This document shows positions 52,334 to 61,390 of a stretch of DNA of 64,000 nt, one piece after another. Made by a program: the position numbers and the translations under genes. Within the stretch, counting starts at the first letter, position 1; each line of letters opens with the position of its first letter. The notes under the pieces were generated by a model that was not told the DNA's origin, did no database searches, and saw nothing but the letters and a program-made list of their open reading frames with translations. Source of the DNA: Gp1-AA145 sp963757135. Lineage in GTDB: Bacteria; Acidobacteriota; Terriglobia; Terriglobales; Acidobacteriaceae. The stretch spans positions 186,001-250,000 of the forward strand of contig CAVWQE010000008.1 of NCBI GenBank assembly GCA_963757135.1, written 5' to 3'.

Positions 52334-53044
52334 ATGATTCAGCTCAAAAATCTGGAACGCAGTTACAAAACTCCCGCCGGGCAGTTTTTCGTTCTGCGGC
52401 GCGTGAACCTGGAAATTCGCGAAGGCGAATTCATCACTGTGATGGGCCCGTCTGGGGCAGGGAAGTCTTCTCTGTTAAACGTCCTCGCGCTCCTCGACGA
52501 CGGCTGGCAGGGCGAATACTGGTTTCGCGATCAGCCTGTGCATGACCTGAAACGGAAGCAGCGCGCAGATCTGGCGAAGAAAAACATCGGTATGGTCTTC
52601 CAGAGCTATCACCTGCTGGACGACCTCACCGTCCGCGAGAACATCGATCTGCCGCTTTCCTATAAAGACATTCCGCACCGGCAGCGGCAGGGGATGGTGG
52701 CCGACACGCTTGACCGCTTTCAGATTGTCGCCAAGAAGGACTTGTTCCCGAGCCAGCTTTCTGGGGGTCAACAACAATTGGTCGGAGTTGCGCGCGCGGT
52801 GATTCACCGGCCCACCCTGCTGCTCGCGGACGAGCCTACCGGCAACCTGCATTCTTCTCACGCAAAGGACATCATGGAACTGTTTCGCGAACTGAATCAG
52901 CAGGGAACGACCATTGTTCAAGTCACTCACTCTGAAGCGAACGCGGCTTATGGATCGCGCACGATTGAAGTGCGTGACGGATGGGTCGTAAGCGACACCG
53001 CCAATCCGGATCTGCACGCAGGCCAGGCGGCGGTGAACCAATGA
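52334..53044 (+). CDS. MacB/LolD-type ABC ATPase 2
   Basis: 236 residues from the ATG at 52334, where the ATPase homology begins (IQLKNLERSYKTPAGQF); an in-frame start at 52193 would overlap permease 6 and add unrelated sequence. Walker A is GPSGAGKS (38-45), the signature LSGGQQQL (142-149), Walker B LLLADEP (162-168) and the switch His in VTHSE. The D-loop reads NLHSS where ATPase 1 has NLDS, and the residue after the signature Gln run is Leu rather than Arg. Both may alter subunit coupling, but hydrolysis motifs are intact. Its TGA overlaps the ATG of the TolC-family gene. Confidence 0.88.
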   Translation: MIQLKNLERSYKTPAGQFFVLRRVNLEIREGEFITVMGPSGAGKSSLLNVLALLDDGWQGEYWFRDQPVHDLKRKQRADLAKKNIGMVFQSYHLLDDLTVRENIDLPLSYKDIPHRQRQGMVADTLDRFQIVAKKDLFPSQLSGGQQQLVGVARAVIHRPTLLLADEPTGNLHSSHAKDIMELFRELNQQGTTIVQVTHSEANAAYGSRTIEVRDGWVVSDTANPDLHAGQAAVNQ

Positions 53045-54990
53045 TGCGTTTTCGCGCTTCGACTGGCGTGGCATTGTTTGGAACTGTGTTGTTTCTGCAC
53101 TCATCGAGCCCGGGGCAGACTATAAGTACACAGCCAAATTCACCGGCCCAAATCGATGCTTCGACCGTTTTCAAAATGCCGAGCTCGAACAATCCGTTGG
53201 GCGCGTATTTGCCCAGCAAGAGCTCGGAACCGCAGCTCAAGAATTCGCCGCGATTGAATCAACTGATAAAAGACGGCAAGCTCTACCTTTCTTTGCAGGA
53301 CGCCATTCATCTGGCGCTGGAAAATAATCTTGATATTGCCATCGCCCGCTACAACTTGCCGATCGCAGACATGGATATTCTGCGCACAAAAGCGGGTGGA
53401 GTATTCCGGGGCGTGAACGCGGGCGTCGTGCAAGGCACGCCCGGCGGTGGCGTCGGCGGGTTCGGCACGGGCGCTCCCGGAGCCGGCGCAGGAGGCACGA
53501 CGGCGGGCGCGGGCGGCGCTGGAGCTGGAGCTTCGGGTCTGGTGCAGTCCACTCTGGGAGTTGGCGCACCGGTCTCATCCTATGATCCAACCATCACAGG
53601 ATCCGTTGGCGCCGAACATCAGACCAGCCCGCTCGCGAACCAGCAGATTTACGGAGTGCCGCTGCTACAGCTTAATACCGGCCAAGCCAACTTTGGCTTC
53701 TCGCAGGCGTTCGCCACCGGAAGCAGTGTCGCATTCGAGTTCAACAACAATCGCCAGACAACCAATAGTCCATTCTTCAACCTGTCTCCGGCGTTGGGAT
53801 CGATGTACCGGTTTTCATTTCAGCAGCAGTTGCTGTCGGGTTTCGGCCTCGGCCCTAATCTGCGATATTTGAGAATTGCGAAGAATAACAAGAAGATTTC
53901 CGATGTTGCTTTCAAAGACCAGGTGATGGCCACGGTTACGCAGATCAAAAACATCTACTGGGACTTGGTGAACGCCTACGAGCAGTCCCAGGTGAATGAG
54001 CAATCGCTGGCCTTCGCCCAGCAATCCCTCGACAACGCGAAAAAGCAGTTGCAATTGGAAAGCATTCCTGCGATGGACGTGATGCGCGCCGAAGCCGAAG
54101 TTTCCAGGCGCGATCAGGACTTGACCGTGGCGCGGACGAGCTTGCAGTTGCAGGAATTGCTCATGAAGAACGCTCTCACTCGCAGCCTCGACGATCCGGT
54201 GCTTGAGTCGGTGCCGGTTGTGCCGACCGATCGCCTGGATTCGGGACAGGCTCCCGAAGTAACCAACCGGCCGGTACAGGAGCTTATTCAGGAAGCGTTG
54301 CAGAATCGGCCGGAGCTGACCGAGTCTGATGTAGATTTGCTCAACCGCCAGATTAGCCGGAAGGCGGCAAACAATGCGCTGTTGCCATCGCTTTCGCTGG
54401 TTGCGTTCTATGGTGGATCCGGCCTCGCGGGTCCTCTGAATCCGGTGTACAACGTTCCCGGCGTTCCCAATGTCTCTACCGTTCCTACCGATTTCTCGGG
54501 TGCGCTGGCCAACACATTCAACAACACAGCTCCCGATTATTACATTGGCTTCAATCTGAATATTCCGATTCGTAATCGCGTGGCGAAGGCCGATCAGTAC
54601 CGGTCGGAACTTGAGTATCGCCAGGCCGAGTTGCGCCGTGAGGAATTGCGGAAACAGATCCGAATTGAAGTTCGGAACGCCGAATACGCTCTGGAGCAAA
54701 CTGCGGCGCGAGTCCAAGCGGCACAAAAGGCCCGCGACCTGGCCCAGCGGACATTTGAGATCACGCAGAAAGAGCAGACGCTCGGCGCCGGTTCAACCTT
54801 CCAGACCATGACCGCACAGCGCGATCTGGCACTCGCCGAGCTTGACCTGGTCACAGCCCGGACAGTGTACGAGAAGGCAAAAATTGAGGTTGATCGTGCG
54901 ACCGGCGCGACTTTGGAACATAATGGAATCCAGATCCAGGACGCTATAAAGGAGCCGACCAGCGGGACCATCAGCAGCCCGCCGCAGTAA
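53041..54990 (+). CDS. TolC-family outer-membrane efflux protein
   Basis: 649 residues from the ATG at 53041, which overlaps the ATPase stop as ATGA. The signal peptide is TGVALFGTVLFLHSSSPGQ. Two repeats of the OEP domain are seen, each with an amphipathic coiled-coil pair: LVNAYEQSQVNEQSLAFAQQ near 320-340 and NAEYALEQTAARVQAAQKAR near 550. The first begins SLQDAIHLALENNLDIAIAR. Residues ~138-180 are a Gly/Ala-rich insertion that is unusual for TolC. It would form the outer-membrane channel for the adaptor at 35400. The next gene starts two bases after its stop. Confidence 0.88.
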   Translation: MMRFRASTGVALFGTVLFLHSSSPGQTISTQPNSPAQIDASTVFKMPSSNNPLGAYLPSKSSEPQLKNSPRLNQLIKDGKLYLSLQDAIHLALENNLDIAIARYNLPIADMDILRTKAGGVFRGVNAGVVQGTPGGGVGGFGTGAPGAGAGGTTAGAGGAGAGASGLVQSTLGVGAPVSSYDPTITGSVGAEHQTSPLANQQIYGVPLLQLNTGQANFGFSQAFATGSSVAFEFNNNRQTTNSPFFNLSPALGSMYRFSFQQQLLSGFGLGPNLRYLRIAKNNKKISDVAFKDQVMATVTQIKNIYWDLVNAYEQSQVNEQSLAFAQQSLDNAKKQLQLESIPAMDVMRAEAEVSRRDQDLTVARTSLQLQELLMKNALTRSLDDPVLESVPVVPTDRLDSGQAPEVTNRPVQELIQEALQNRPELTESDVDLLNRQISRKAANNALLPSLSLVAFYGGSGLAGPLNPVYNVPGVPNVSTVPTDFSGALANTFNNTAPDYYIGFNLNIPIRNRVAKADQYRSELEYRQAELRREELRKQIRIEVRNAEYALEQTAARVQAAQKARDLAQRTFEITQKEQTLGAGSTFQTMTAQRDLALAELDLVTARTVYEKAKIEVDRATGATLEHNGIQIQDAIKEPTSGTISSPPQ

Positions 54991-54992
54991 TC

Positions 54993-56405
54993 ATGCCAAT
55001 CTCGGCCAAGCCGCCCGAACTTACGATCCCTGCAGCGTTGACGAAAACCGCTCACCGGCCTCGAATCCTCGCGGCTGATGATCAGCAGCCCATCCTCGAC
55101 GCCATTGAGCTCCTGCTCAAGCCGCAGGGTTACAAAGTGGATGCGGTGCGCTCGCCGGACCTTGTCCTGGAATCGTTGAGCAGCGCTCATTACGATGCCG
55201 TTTTGATTGATCTGAACTACACTCGCGACACAACTTCGGGGAGCGAGGGGTTGGACCTGCTCTCTTCACTGGTTGCGCAGGACAGCACCTTGCCCGTCAT
55301 TGTCATGACCGCTTGGGGAAACGTCGAGCTGGCGGTCGAAGCCATGCGCCGTGGCGCGCGCGATTTCATCCAGAAGCCCTGGGAAAACGAGCGCCTGCTT
55401 GCGATTCTGCGAACGCAAGTTGAACTTCACCGCGCATTGCAGGAAGCCGAGCGTCTATCAGCTGAAAACCGGTTGCTGCACGCGCAAGGTCGTCCGGAGT
55501 TTATCGCCACTGCTCCGTCGATGCTGCCCGTTCTGGAAACCATCACTCACATCGCTCCTTCCGAAGCCAACGTTCTGATTACAGGTGAACATGGGACCGG
55601 AAAAGAAGTTGTTGCTCGAACCATTCATGCGCTTTCCCAACGCAGCAGCCGTCCCCTGATCTCAGTAAACACAGGCGGTTTGGCCGAGGGAGTATTTGAA
55701 AGCGAATTATTCGGCCACGTGAAAGGCGCATTTACGGATGCTCGCACCGACCGTATCGGCCGCTTCGAACTCGCCGATGGCGGAACAATTTTCCTGGATG
55801 AAATCGGCAACGTCCCGTTTCGCCAACAGGCCAAGCTGCTGCGCGTGGTCGAGGCCGGCGAGATGGAGCGCGTAGGTTCATCGCGCAGCAAGAAGGTCGA
55901 TGTACGCTTGATATCTGCGACGAACGCCGACTTGAAAGCTGCATCTCAAGCGGGCGAGTTTCGCGAAGACTTGCTCTTTCGGTTGAATACGGTCGAAATC
56001 AATCTACCGGCGCTACGGGAGCGGCGCGAGGATATTCCGGCGCTTGCCGCACATTTTCTGACCCAGTACGCGTCGCGCTATCGTCGCCCGGTTCGGGGTT
56101 TCGATCCTGCCGCCTTACAAACCCTCATGCAGTACGCCTGGCCTGGTAATGTACGCGAGCTTGAGCATACGTTGGAGCGCGCCGTGCTGATGTGCCGCAC
56201 CGACCAGTTGCAAGCTGGAGACTTAGGTCTGGGCGCACAGCGTGCCCAAGCGCCGAACCTCGAGGAATTGAGTCTTGAAGCAGTTGAAAGTATCCTGATT
56301 CGCAAAGCGCTTCAGCGCTTTCAAGGCAACGTCAGCCAGGCGGCGGAGGCGCTCGGTCTCAGCCGCGGCGCGTTGTATCGCCGGATGGAAAAGTATGGGC
56401 TCTAG
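54993..56405 (+). CDS. NtrC-type sigma54-dependent response regulator
   Basis: 470 residues. The receiver domain has the acidic pair D29/D30, phospho-acceptor D73 (LIDLNY), T106 and K128. The AAA+ domain has Walker A GEHGTGKE (198-205), the sigma54-contact loop GAFTDA (245-250, where the canonical sequence is GAFTGA) and Walker B GGTIFLDE (263-270). A Fis-type helix-turn-helix closes the protein (GNVSQAAEALGLSRGALYRR, ~445-464). It activates sigma54 promoters on phosphorylation. The predicted -24/-12 promoter at 35369 and the upstream palindrome suggest autoregulation of this operon. It overlaps the kinase gene by eleven bases. Confidence 0.92.
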   Translation: MPISAKPPELTIPAALTKTAHRPRILAADDQQPILDAIELLLKPQGYKVDAVRSPDLVLESLSSAHYDAVLIDLNYTRDTTSGSEGLDLLSSLVAQDSTLPVIVMTAWGNVELAVEAMRRGARDFIQKPWENERLLAILRTQVELHRALQEAERLSAENRLLHAQGRPEFIATAPSMLPVLETITHIAPSEANVLITGEHGTGKEVVARTIHALSQRSSRPLISVNTGGLAEGVFESELFGHVKGAFTDARTDRIGRFELADGGTIFLDEIGNVPFRQQAKLLRVVEAGEMERVGSSRSKKVDVRLISATNADLKAASQAGEFREDLLFRLNTVEINLPALRERREDIPALAAHFLTQYASRYRRPVRGFDPAALQTLMQYAWPGNVRELEHTLERAVLMCRTDQLQAGDLGLGAQRAQAPNLEELSLEAVESILIRKALQRFQGNVSQAAEALGLSRGALYRRMEKYGL

Positions 56406-57843
56406 CCCTGGCGCCAACGATCCTTTTAAAACCAGAAAGAGAAGGCCGCAGCGGGCGCCATTCGAGCGCCGCATCATCCGCTTGTGCATGATCTTGGTCG
56501 CGCCTGGAGTCGTAGTCAGCGGCCTGCTCATATGGTTTGAGCCCTGGTCGATGCAATCCAAGCTAATCCTGCTGGCTGTTGAAGCTCTCGCCTGTTTGGT
56601 CGTTGGCGCAGCTCTGCTGGAGCAGATAGTTCATCCGCTGCAAACACTGGCAAACGTAGTCGGCGCGTTGCGCGACGAGGATTACTCCTTTCGGGCAAGA
56701 TTGGCGGTTCCAGACGACGCCTTGGGCGAGCTCTCAATCGAAGTCAATGCGCTCGCCGATTTGCTCGCACAACACCGCACCGGGGCGATCGAAGCCGCTG
56801 CCCTGTTGCAGCGGGTCGTGGAAGAAGTAGAGATTCCGATTTTTGCCTTCGACCCGGCCCACAAATTGCGTCTGCTGAATTCCGCCGGCGAGAAGTTGCT
56901 GCAGCAGCCCGCATCCCAATTGCTAGGAAAGCAAGCCTCTGAGATGCACCTGGAAGATTCTCTTTCCTGTGGGAACGAAACCCTGGTTGAGTTGCAGTTT
57001 GCCAGTCGTGCCCGTTGGTTTGTTCGCCGTAGTACATTCCGCCAGCAGGGGGTGCCGCACACTTTAGTGGTTCTGTCTGATGTGAGCCGGGCTTTGCGTG
57101 AAGAGGAGCGGCGCGCCTGGCAGCGGCTCATCCGCGTGATGGGACATGAATTGAATAATTCGTTAGCTCCCATCAAATCCATTGCCGGCAGTCTGAACGC
57201 ACGCCTTCTGGGAAGCAGCATTCAGGCTGAAGAACGGGAGGATTTCGGACGCGGCCTCAGCATCATAGAAAGCCGGGCCGAGTCTTTGAACCGTTTTTTG
57301 CAGGCATACCGTCAATTGGCCCAGATGCCGCCTCCGGCAATCAGGGAATGCTCCCTGGGCCCACTCGTAAAGCGCGTCGCGGCGCTGGAGCAGAGGGTTG
57401 AAGTGGGAGTTGTTCCCGGGCCCCCCATCCTTCTGGCCGCCGATCCAGACCAACTCGAGCAGATGCTCATTAATCTTCTGCGCAATGCCGCCGAGGCTGT
57501 GCTGGAAACTCGGGCTGCATCCGAACCCGGCAATGGAACCGGCCGGAGCGCTACGCCTTCAGATTCTCCCGTCGCCTTGACCTGGGAACTCACAGAAAAG
57601 GACGTGATCATTACGGTGTCAGACACGGGTCCCGGATTGATGAATCCAAGCAACGCATTCGTCCCGTTCTATACCACCAAGCCCCAGGGAAGCGGCATTG
57701 GGCTGATTCTCTCCCGCCAGATCTGCGAAGCGCACGGGGGTTCAATCGAACTCACAACTCCCGCCGGCGGCCTCGGTTGTGTCGCCCGGGTCATCCTACC
57801 CAAAAAAGGGGTGCGATCCTATGAGAAGGCCGAAGTAAGGTGA
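56395..57843 (+). CDS. NtrY-like membrane sensor histidine kinase
   Basis: 482 residues. Two transmembrane helices (~29-47 and ~56-75) leave only a very short periplasmic loop, so the signal is probably sensed in the membrane or cytoplasm. A HAMP-like region (IVHPLQTLANVVGALRDEDY) and a PAS domain at ~140-232 follow. The phospho-accepting histidine is H251 in VMGHELNNSLAPIKSIAG, the form typical of NtrB/NtrY kinases. The N box is NLLRNAAEAV (~360-369), with G boxes DTGPGL (410-415) and GSGIGL (432-437). It is the cognate kinase of the preceding regulator and ends the operon. Confidence 0.92.
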   Translation: MGSSPGANDPFKTRKRRPQRAPFERRIIRLCMILVAPGVVVSGLLIWFEPWSMQSKLILLAVEALACLVVGAALLEQIVHPLQTLANVVGALRDEDYSFRARLAVPDDALGELSIEVNALADLLAQHRTGAIEAAALLQRVVEEVEIPIFAFDPAHKLRLLNSAGEKLLQQPASQLLGKQASEMHLEDSLSCGNETLVELQFASRARWFVRRSTFRQQGVPHTLVVLSDVSRALREEERRAWQRLIRVMGHELNNSLAPIKSIAGSLNARLLGSSIQAEEREDFGRGLSIIESRAESLNRFLQAYRQLAQMPPPAIRECSLGPLVKRVAALEQRVEVGVVPGPPILLAADPDQLEQMLINLLRNAAEAVLETRAASEPGNGTGRSATPSDSPVALTWELTEKDVIITVSDTGPGLMNPSNAFVPFYTTKPQGSGIGLILSRQICEAHGGSIELTTPAGGLGCVARVILPKKGVRSYEKAEVR

Positions 57844-57956
57844 GCTACCGGTTCAACCTCTAAAACCGTCCGGACTAAAAAAACTAAAGATACTCGACAG
57901 ACCCGTTTTAGTTATGTAACGCTTTGTTATTCCCAAAGGTGGAATCGAGGTGGTCC

Positions 57957-58892
57957 GTGAAGAAGCTTAAATTCGTCGTTTCACTTACCACAAACGACAA
58001 TGATTATCAGATCGAGCAGGCCGCTGCGGCTACAGACGCTGCGAGCCGTCTGGATGTCGGCATTGATCTTCTCTACGCAGAAAATGATGCGATCGTGCAG
58101 AGCCAACAACTGCTCAAGATCATTCAAGCGAACCCTGACTCGCACCCTGACGGCATCATTTTTGAGCCAGTGGGTGGGACGGCTATGCCGCAGGTGGCTC
58201 GGGCAGCGGCTGCTGCTGGAATCGCCTGGGTCATACTCAATCGGGAGGTCGATTATCTTTCCGATCTACGTCGAAATTTCCAAGTCCCGCTGTTCTCCCT
58301 GAGTTCCGATCATGAAGAAATCGGCCGTATCCAGGGCAGACAGGTCGCCGCTCTGCTTCCCAACGGAGGCTCAGTTTTGTTGATCCAGGGGCCGGGAGAA
58401 AACCTCGCCGCCAAACAGCGCACCACCGGAATGTATGAAACCAAAACGTCCGGCGTTCAGGTCAAAGCCATGAAGGCCAATTGGACGGAAGCCAGCGCGC
58501 ACAAGGCCGTCAGTTCCTGGCTGAAGCTGTCAACTTCGCAGCCATCAACGCTCGATGCCATTGTCTCGCAGGACGATTCCATGGCTCTCGGTGCCAGAAA
58601 GGCCTTTCAGGAGAGTCAGAATACTGCGTCGCGCGATCGCTGGCTGGCGATGCCGTTTTTGGGGATTGATGGGATGCCTAAGACAGGGCAAGCCTGGGTG
58701 CGGCAGGGTCTGCTCACAGCTACCATCATCGTTCCGACGAACACAGATACCGCGATTGAGATGCTGGCCAGCGCGCTTCGCACTGGCAAAAATCCGGCCG
58801 AAAGAACTCTCACAGGTGCGAAATCATTTCCGGCGATCGAGGAATTGACCAAAAAGCGGTCTCAAAAAAGTCACGCTTCTGGAAGAGAGTAA
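57957..58892 (+). CDS. Periplasmic-binding-fold sugar-binding protein without signal peptide
   Basis: 311 residues from a GTG at 57957, preceded by GAGG six bases upstream; an upstream in-frame ATG at 57924 lacks a site. The fold is that of ribose/xylose-binding proteins and the LacI core: VVSLTTNDNDYQIEQAAAA, IIQANPDSHPDGIIFEP, GSVLLIQGPGENLAAKQRTT, LDAIVSQDDSMALGARKAF and GIDGMPKTGQAWVRQGLLTAT are recognisable. It has neither a signal peptide nor a DNA-binding domain and so should be cytoplasmic. No ABC transporter or kinase gene is adjacent. It may be an intracellular sensor that binds a sugar; the role is inference. Confidence 0.75.
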   Translation: MKKLKFVVSLTTNDNDYQIEQAAAATDAASRLDVGIDLLYAENDAIVQSQQLLKIIQANPDSHPDGIIFEPVGGTAMPQVARAAAAAGIAWVILNREVDYLSDLRRNFQVPLFSLSSDHEEIGRIQGRQVAALLPNGGSVLLIQGPGENLAAKQRTTGMYETKTSGVQVKAMKANWTEASAHKAVSSWLKLSTSQPSTLDAIVSQDDSMALGARKAFQESQNTASRDRWLAMPFLGIDGMPKTGQAWVRQGLLTATIIVPTNTDTAIEMLASALRTGKNPAERTLTGAKSFPAIEELTKKRSQKSHASGRE

Positions 58893-58900
58893 CCGAGCCA

Positions 58901-60142
58901 TCATTCGTGGCGTAAAGCCTCAATGGGATCCAACCTCGAGGCCCGGAAGGCCGGGATCATGCCGCTGATCAGTCCCACCGCTCCGAGAATCATAGTGGAA
59001 ACGATCAGAGTTCCCGGAGCGATGATCAAACGAATATCGCCGGCTTCGCCGTTCTTGGCGAAAGCGCTATAAAGAGTAAGTCTTCCCACCGAGAGCGCGA
59101 CCGCGTAGGCCAGTATCACTCCCAGTATGCCGCCGATAAAGGTGATGGTCAGGGCTTCGGCGAGGAACTGCACCAGAATATAGCGTCGGGGGGCGCCTAG
59201 AGCCTTTTGGACGCCAATTTCGCGCGTGCGCTGGGTGACCGAAACCAGCATGATATTCATCAATCCAACGCCGCCGATGCCCAGCGTAAGCGTGCCGATG
59301 ATGCCCATCAAAACCTTCAACCCAAGAGTGATGATTTCGAACTGATGAACCTGCATCATCAGGTTGAATACTCGCACCGCCTGATGGTCACTCTGATTGA
59401 ATTTGTGCGGCACCGCCAGAATCGTCCGTACCGCCTGTTCGAGCCGTTCGTATTCCGGAGTCTGATAATTGAACCAGATCGAGTCGAGGTAGCGGGTGTC
59501 CTTCAGATCTCCCATAGAAGTGAACGGGATATAGATCGTTCGGTTGATGTCGTCATTTCCCTCCTGCATTTTGGCGCTCAATACGCCAACCACCTCAAAA
59601 CTCAGGCCGTCGAGCCTTATATGCTCCCCGAGCGCATTGCGGCCCGAAAATAGTTTCTCCTTGGCCTCGGAACCGATCACCGCAACCCGTGCGCGTTGGA
59701 TCTGATCCTCAAGATTGTAGAAGCGCCCCTGGTCCACCTTGAGAGAGCGGACATCAAGCACATTTGGATCGTTGCCGGTAACCGACCATGTGAAGGCCCG
59801 GGTGTCGTACTGGACGGTAGCTTGCTTGCTGACTTCAGGCGTGATGCGGCTGATTTGAGGAAGGTTGGTGGTGAGCGTCTCCACATCCTCCTGAGTAAAG
59901 CGGACCGGGACTCCAGCCTTCTGCCCACCCGCCTGCATCGAAGTCTTGCCCGGCACCACGATCACAAGTTTAGTGCCAAAATTGGCAAAAATATTGGCGC
60001 AGGCCTGCCCAAAGCCGTTACCGTAGGCGAGCAACATGACCACCGTCGCGATGCCCCAGGCCATACCGAGCATGGTCAGCGCGGTTCGGCGGCGATTGTG
60101 GCGCATCGCCGTATAGGCTTCCTGCAGCAGATCACGCAGCAT
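58901..60142 (-). CDS. MacB/FtsX-type ABC permease
   Basis: 413 residues with one N-terminal helix (RRTALTMLGMAWGIATVVML), a MacB-type periplasmic domain (~45-255) and a three-helix FtsX core. The core contains LMNIMLVSVTQRTREIGVQKALGAPRRYIL and ends SRLDPIEALRHE. This is the classic single-unit length, about half that of the ADOP permeases. It starts three bases downstream of the preceding permease's stop, so the pair is probably translated together and forms a heterodimer. No ATPase gene is next to it; it would have to borrow one, and no adaptor is present. It converges with the sugar-binding-like gene. Confidence 0.88.
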   Translation of the reverse strand: MLRDLLQEAYTAMRHNRRRTALTMLGMAWGIATVVMLLAYGNGFGQACANIFANFGTKLVIVVPGKTSMQAGGQKAGVPVRFTQEDVETLTTNLPQISRITPEVSKQATVQYDTRAFTWSVTGNDPNVLDVRSLKVDQGRFYNLEDQIQRARVAVIGSEAKEKLFSGRNALGEHIRLDGLSFEVVGVLSAKMQEGNDDINRTIYIPFTSMGDLKDTRYLDSIWFNYQTPEYERLEQAVRTILAVPHKFNQSDHQAVRVFNLMMQVHQFEIITLGLKVLMGIIGTLTLGIGGVGLMNIMLVSVTQRTREIGVQKALGAPRRYILVQFLAEALTITFIGGILGVILAYAVALSVGRLTLYSAFAKNGEAGDIRLIIAPGTLIVSTMILGAVGLISGMIPAFRASRLDPIEALRHE

Positions 60143-60145
60143 GAA

Positions 60146-61390
60146 TTATTCCTGACGTAGGGCCTCGACCGGTTGCAGGAGAGCGGCTTTGCGCGCGGGA
60201 TACAGCCCGGCAATGACGCCAGCCAGGGTTAAACTGCCAATGGCCAGAATGGCCGACATCGGAACCAATTTTGGAGGATCGAACCCGCCCGGTCCGTGCA
60301 CGTTCCCGCCTAGTGCCATTAAAGCACCCGCGAACAGCATTCCGAGTAGCCCGCTGCCCAAGGTCAGAAGTAAACCTTCAAGAAAAAAATGAAACAAGAT
60401 GTTGCGGTTAGTGGCGCCTAAGGCTTTACGCAGTCCTATCTCGTGGGTCCGCTCGCTGACTGCTACCAACATGATGTTGATAACTCCAATAGCGCCAAGC
60501 GCCAGCGTGACCATTCCCACCGTTCCGAGAAACATATTCATGACGTCAAAAATGGTGTTTACCATTTTTGATTCCTGTATCGAATCCCATTCGTCAAAGG
60601 CGTTCTCATCGCTGGCATCGAACCCGTGATTGGCGCCTATGATTTTATGAACGTCATCCTGCGCCAGTTGGTGTTCAGCGGTGATGCGTGGCTGATATTC
60701 GACAAAAGAAATCGAATTCTGATGGTTTTCGCCTTTGATCGGGAAGGCCGTCTCCATCACCTGGAAAGGGACGTAGCCCCGCATGTTGAGCCACATATTG
60801 TCGCCGTGACCCAGATGCGGCATGCTGCCGACAACTTCGAACCTCAGCCCATTGATCAGAATGAACGACCCGACCGCAGGACGGCCCGGAAACAGAGTCT
60901 TTTGCAGCTCATATCCGAGAACGATTACATTCCGCCGCTGTTCACCATCCAGTTGATTGAGCCAGCGTCCTTCTTTGAGAGGAAGATAGCTGATCTCGTT
61001 CAGTTGCGGTTCCGTCCCCAGGATTTCCCCGCTTCCACTGGCGAATTCGCAGACTTCATGCAGGTCGCCGCGAGAAATCAAAGGCGCGGCATTGCGCACA
61101 TGAGGAGCTTTCCGGATATCCAGATAATCCTGATAGGTCAACAGATAAGACCGGGCGGAATTCATGTTGCCCTTTACCGCCGGAGCGCGCCCGGGAAAGA
61201 TAAACATGATGTCCTTGCCGAACTCAGCCATTTCACGTTTGTTGCCGGAGCGGAAGCCCTCGCCAACCCCGACTAGGAGCAGCAGGGAACCGACCCCCCA
61301 GGCAATACCAAACATGGTCAGGAAAGAGCGCAGCTTGTGCGCCCAAAGATTGCGAAATATCTGGGCGAAAATGTCTAATGCCGTTCGCAT
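60146..61390 (-). CDS. MacB/FtsX-type ABC permease, partner
   Basis: 414 residues, same architecture as its neighbour: TM1 (SFLTMFGIAWGVGSLLLLVG), periplasmic domain to ~275, then three helices. The core has GVINIMLVAVSERTHEIGLRKALGATNRNIL and the end is LLQPVEALRQE. The two proteins are clearly homologous but diverged, consistent with a heterodimeric MacB-like transporter. It is the first gene of the pair and has no recognisable promoter in the 379 bases upstream. The genomic source of its ATPase is unknown. Confidence 0.88.
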   Translation of the reverse strand: MRTALDIFAQIFRNLWAHKLRSFLTMFGIAWGVGSLLLLVGVGEGFRSGNKREMAEFGKDIMFIFPGRAPAVKGNMNSARSYLLTYQDYLDIRKAPHVRNAAPLISRGDLHEVCEFASGSGEILGTEPQLNEISYLPLKEGRWLNQLDGEQRRNVIVLGYELQKTLFPGRPAVGSFILINGLRFEVVGSMPHLGHGDNMWLNMRGYVPFQVMETAFPIKGENHQNSISFVEYQPRITAEHQLAQDDVHKIIGANHGFDASDENAFDEWDSIQESKMVNTIFDVMNMFLGTVGMVTLALGAIGVINIMLVAVSERTHEIGLRKALGATNRNILFHFFLEGLLLTLGSGLLGMLFAGALMALGGNVHGPGGFDPPKLVPMSAILAIGSLTLAGVIAGLYPARKAALLQPVEALRQE

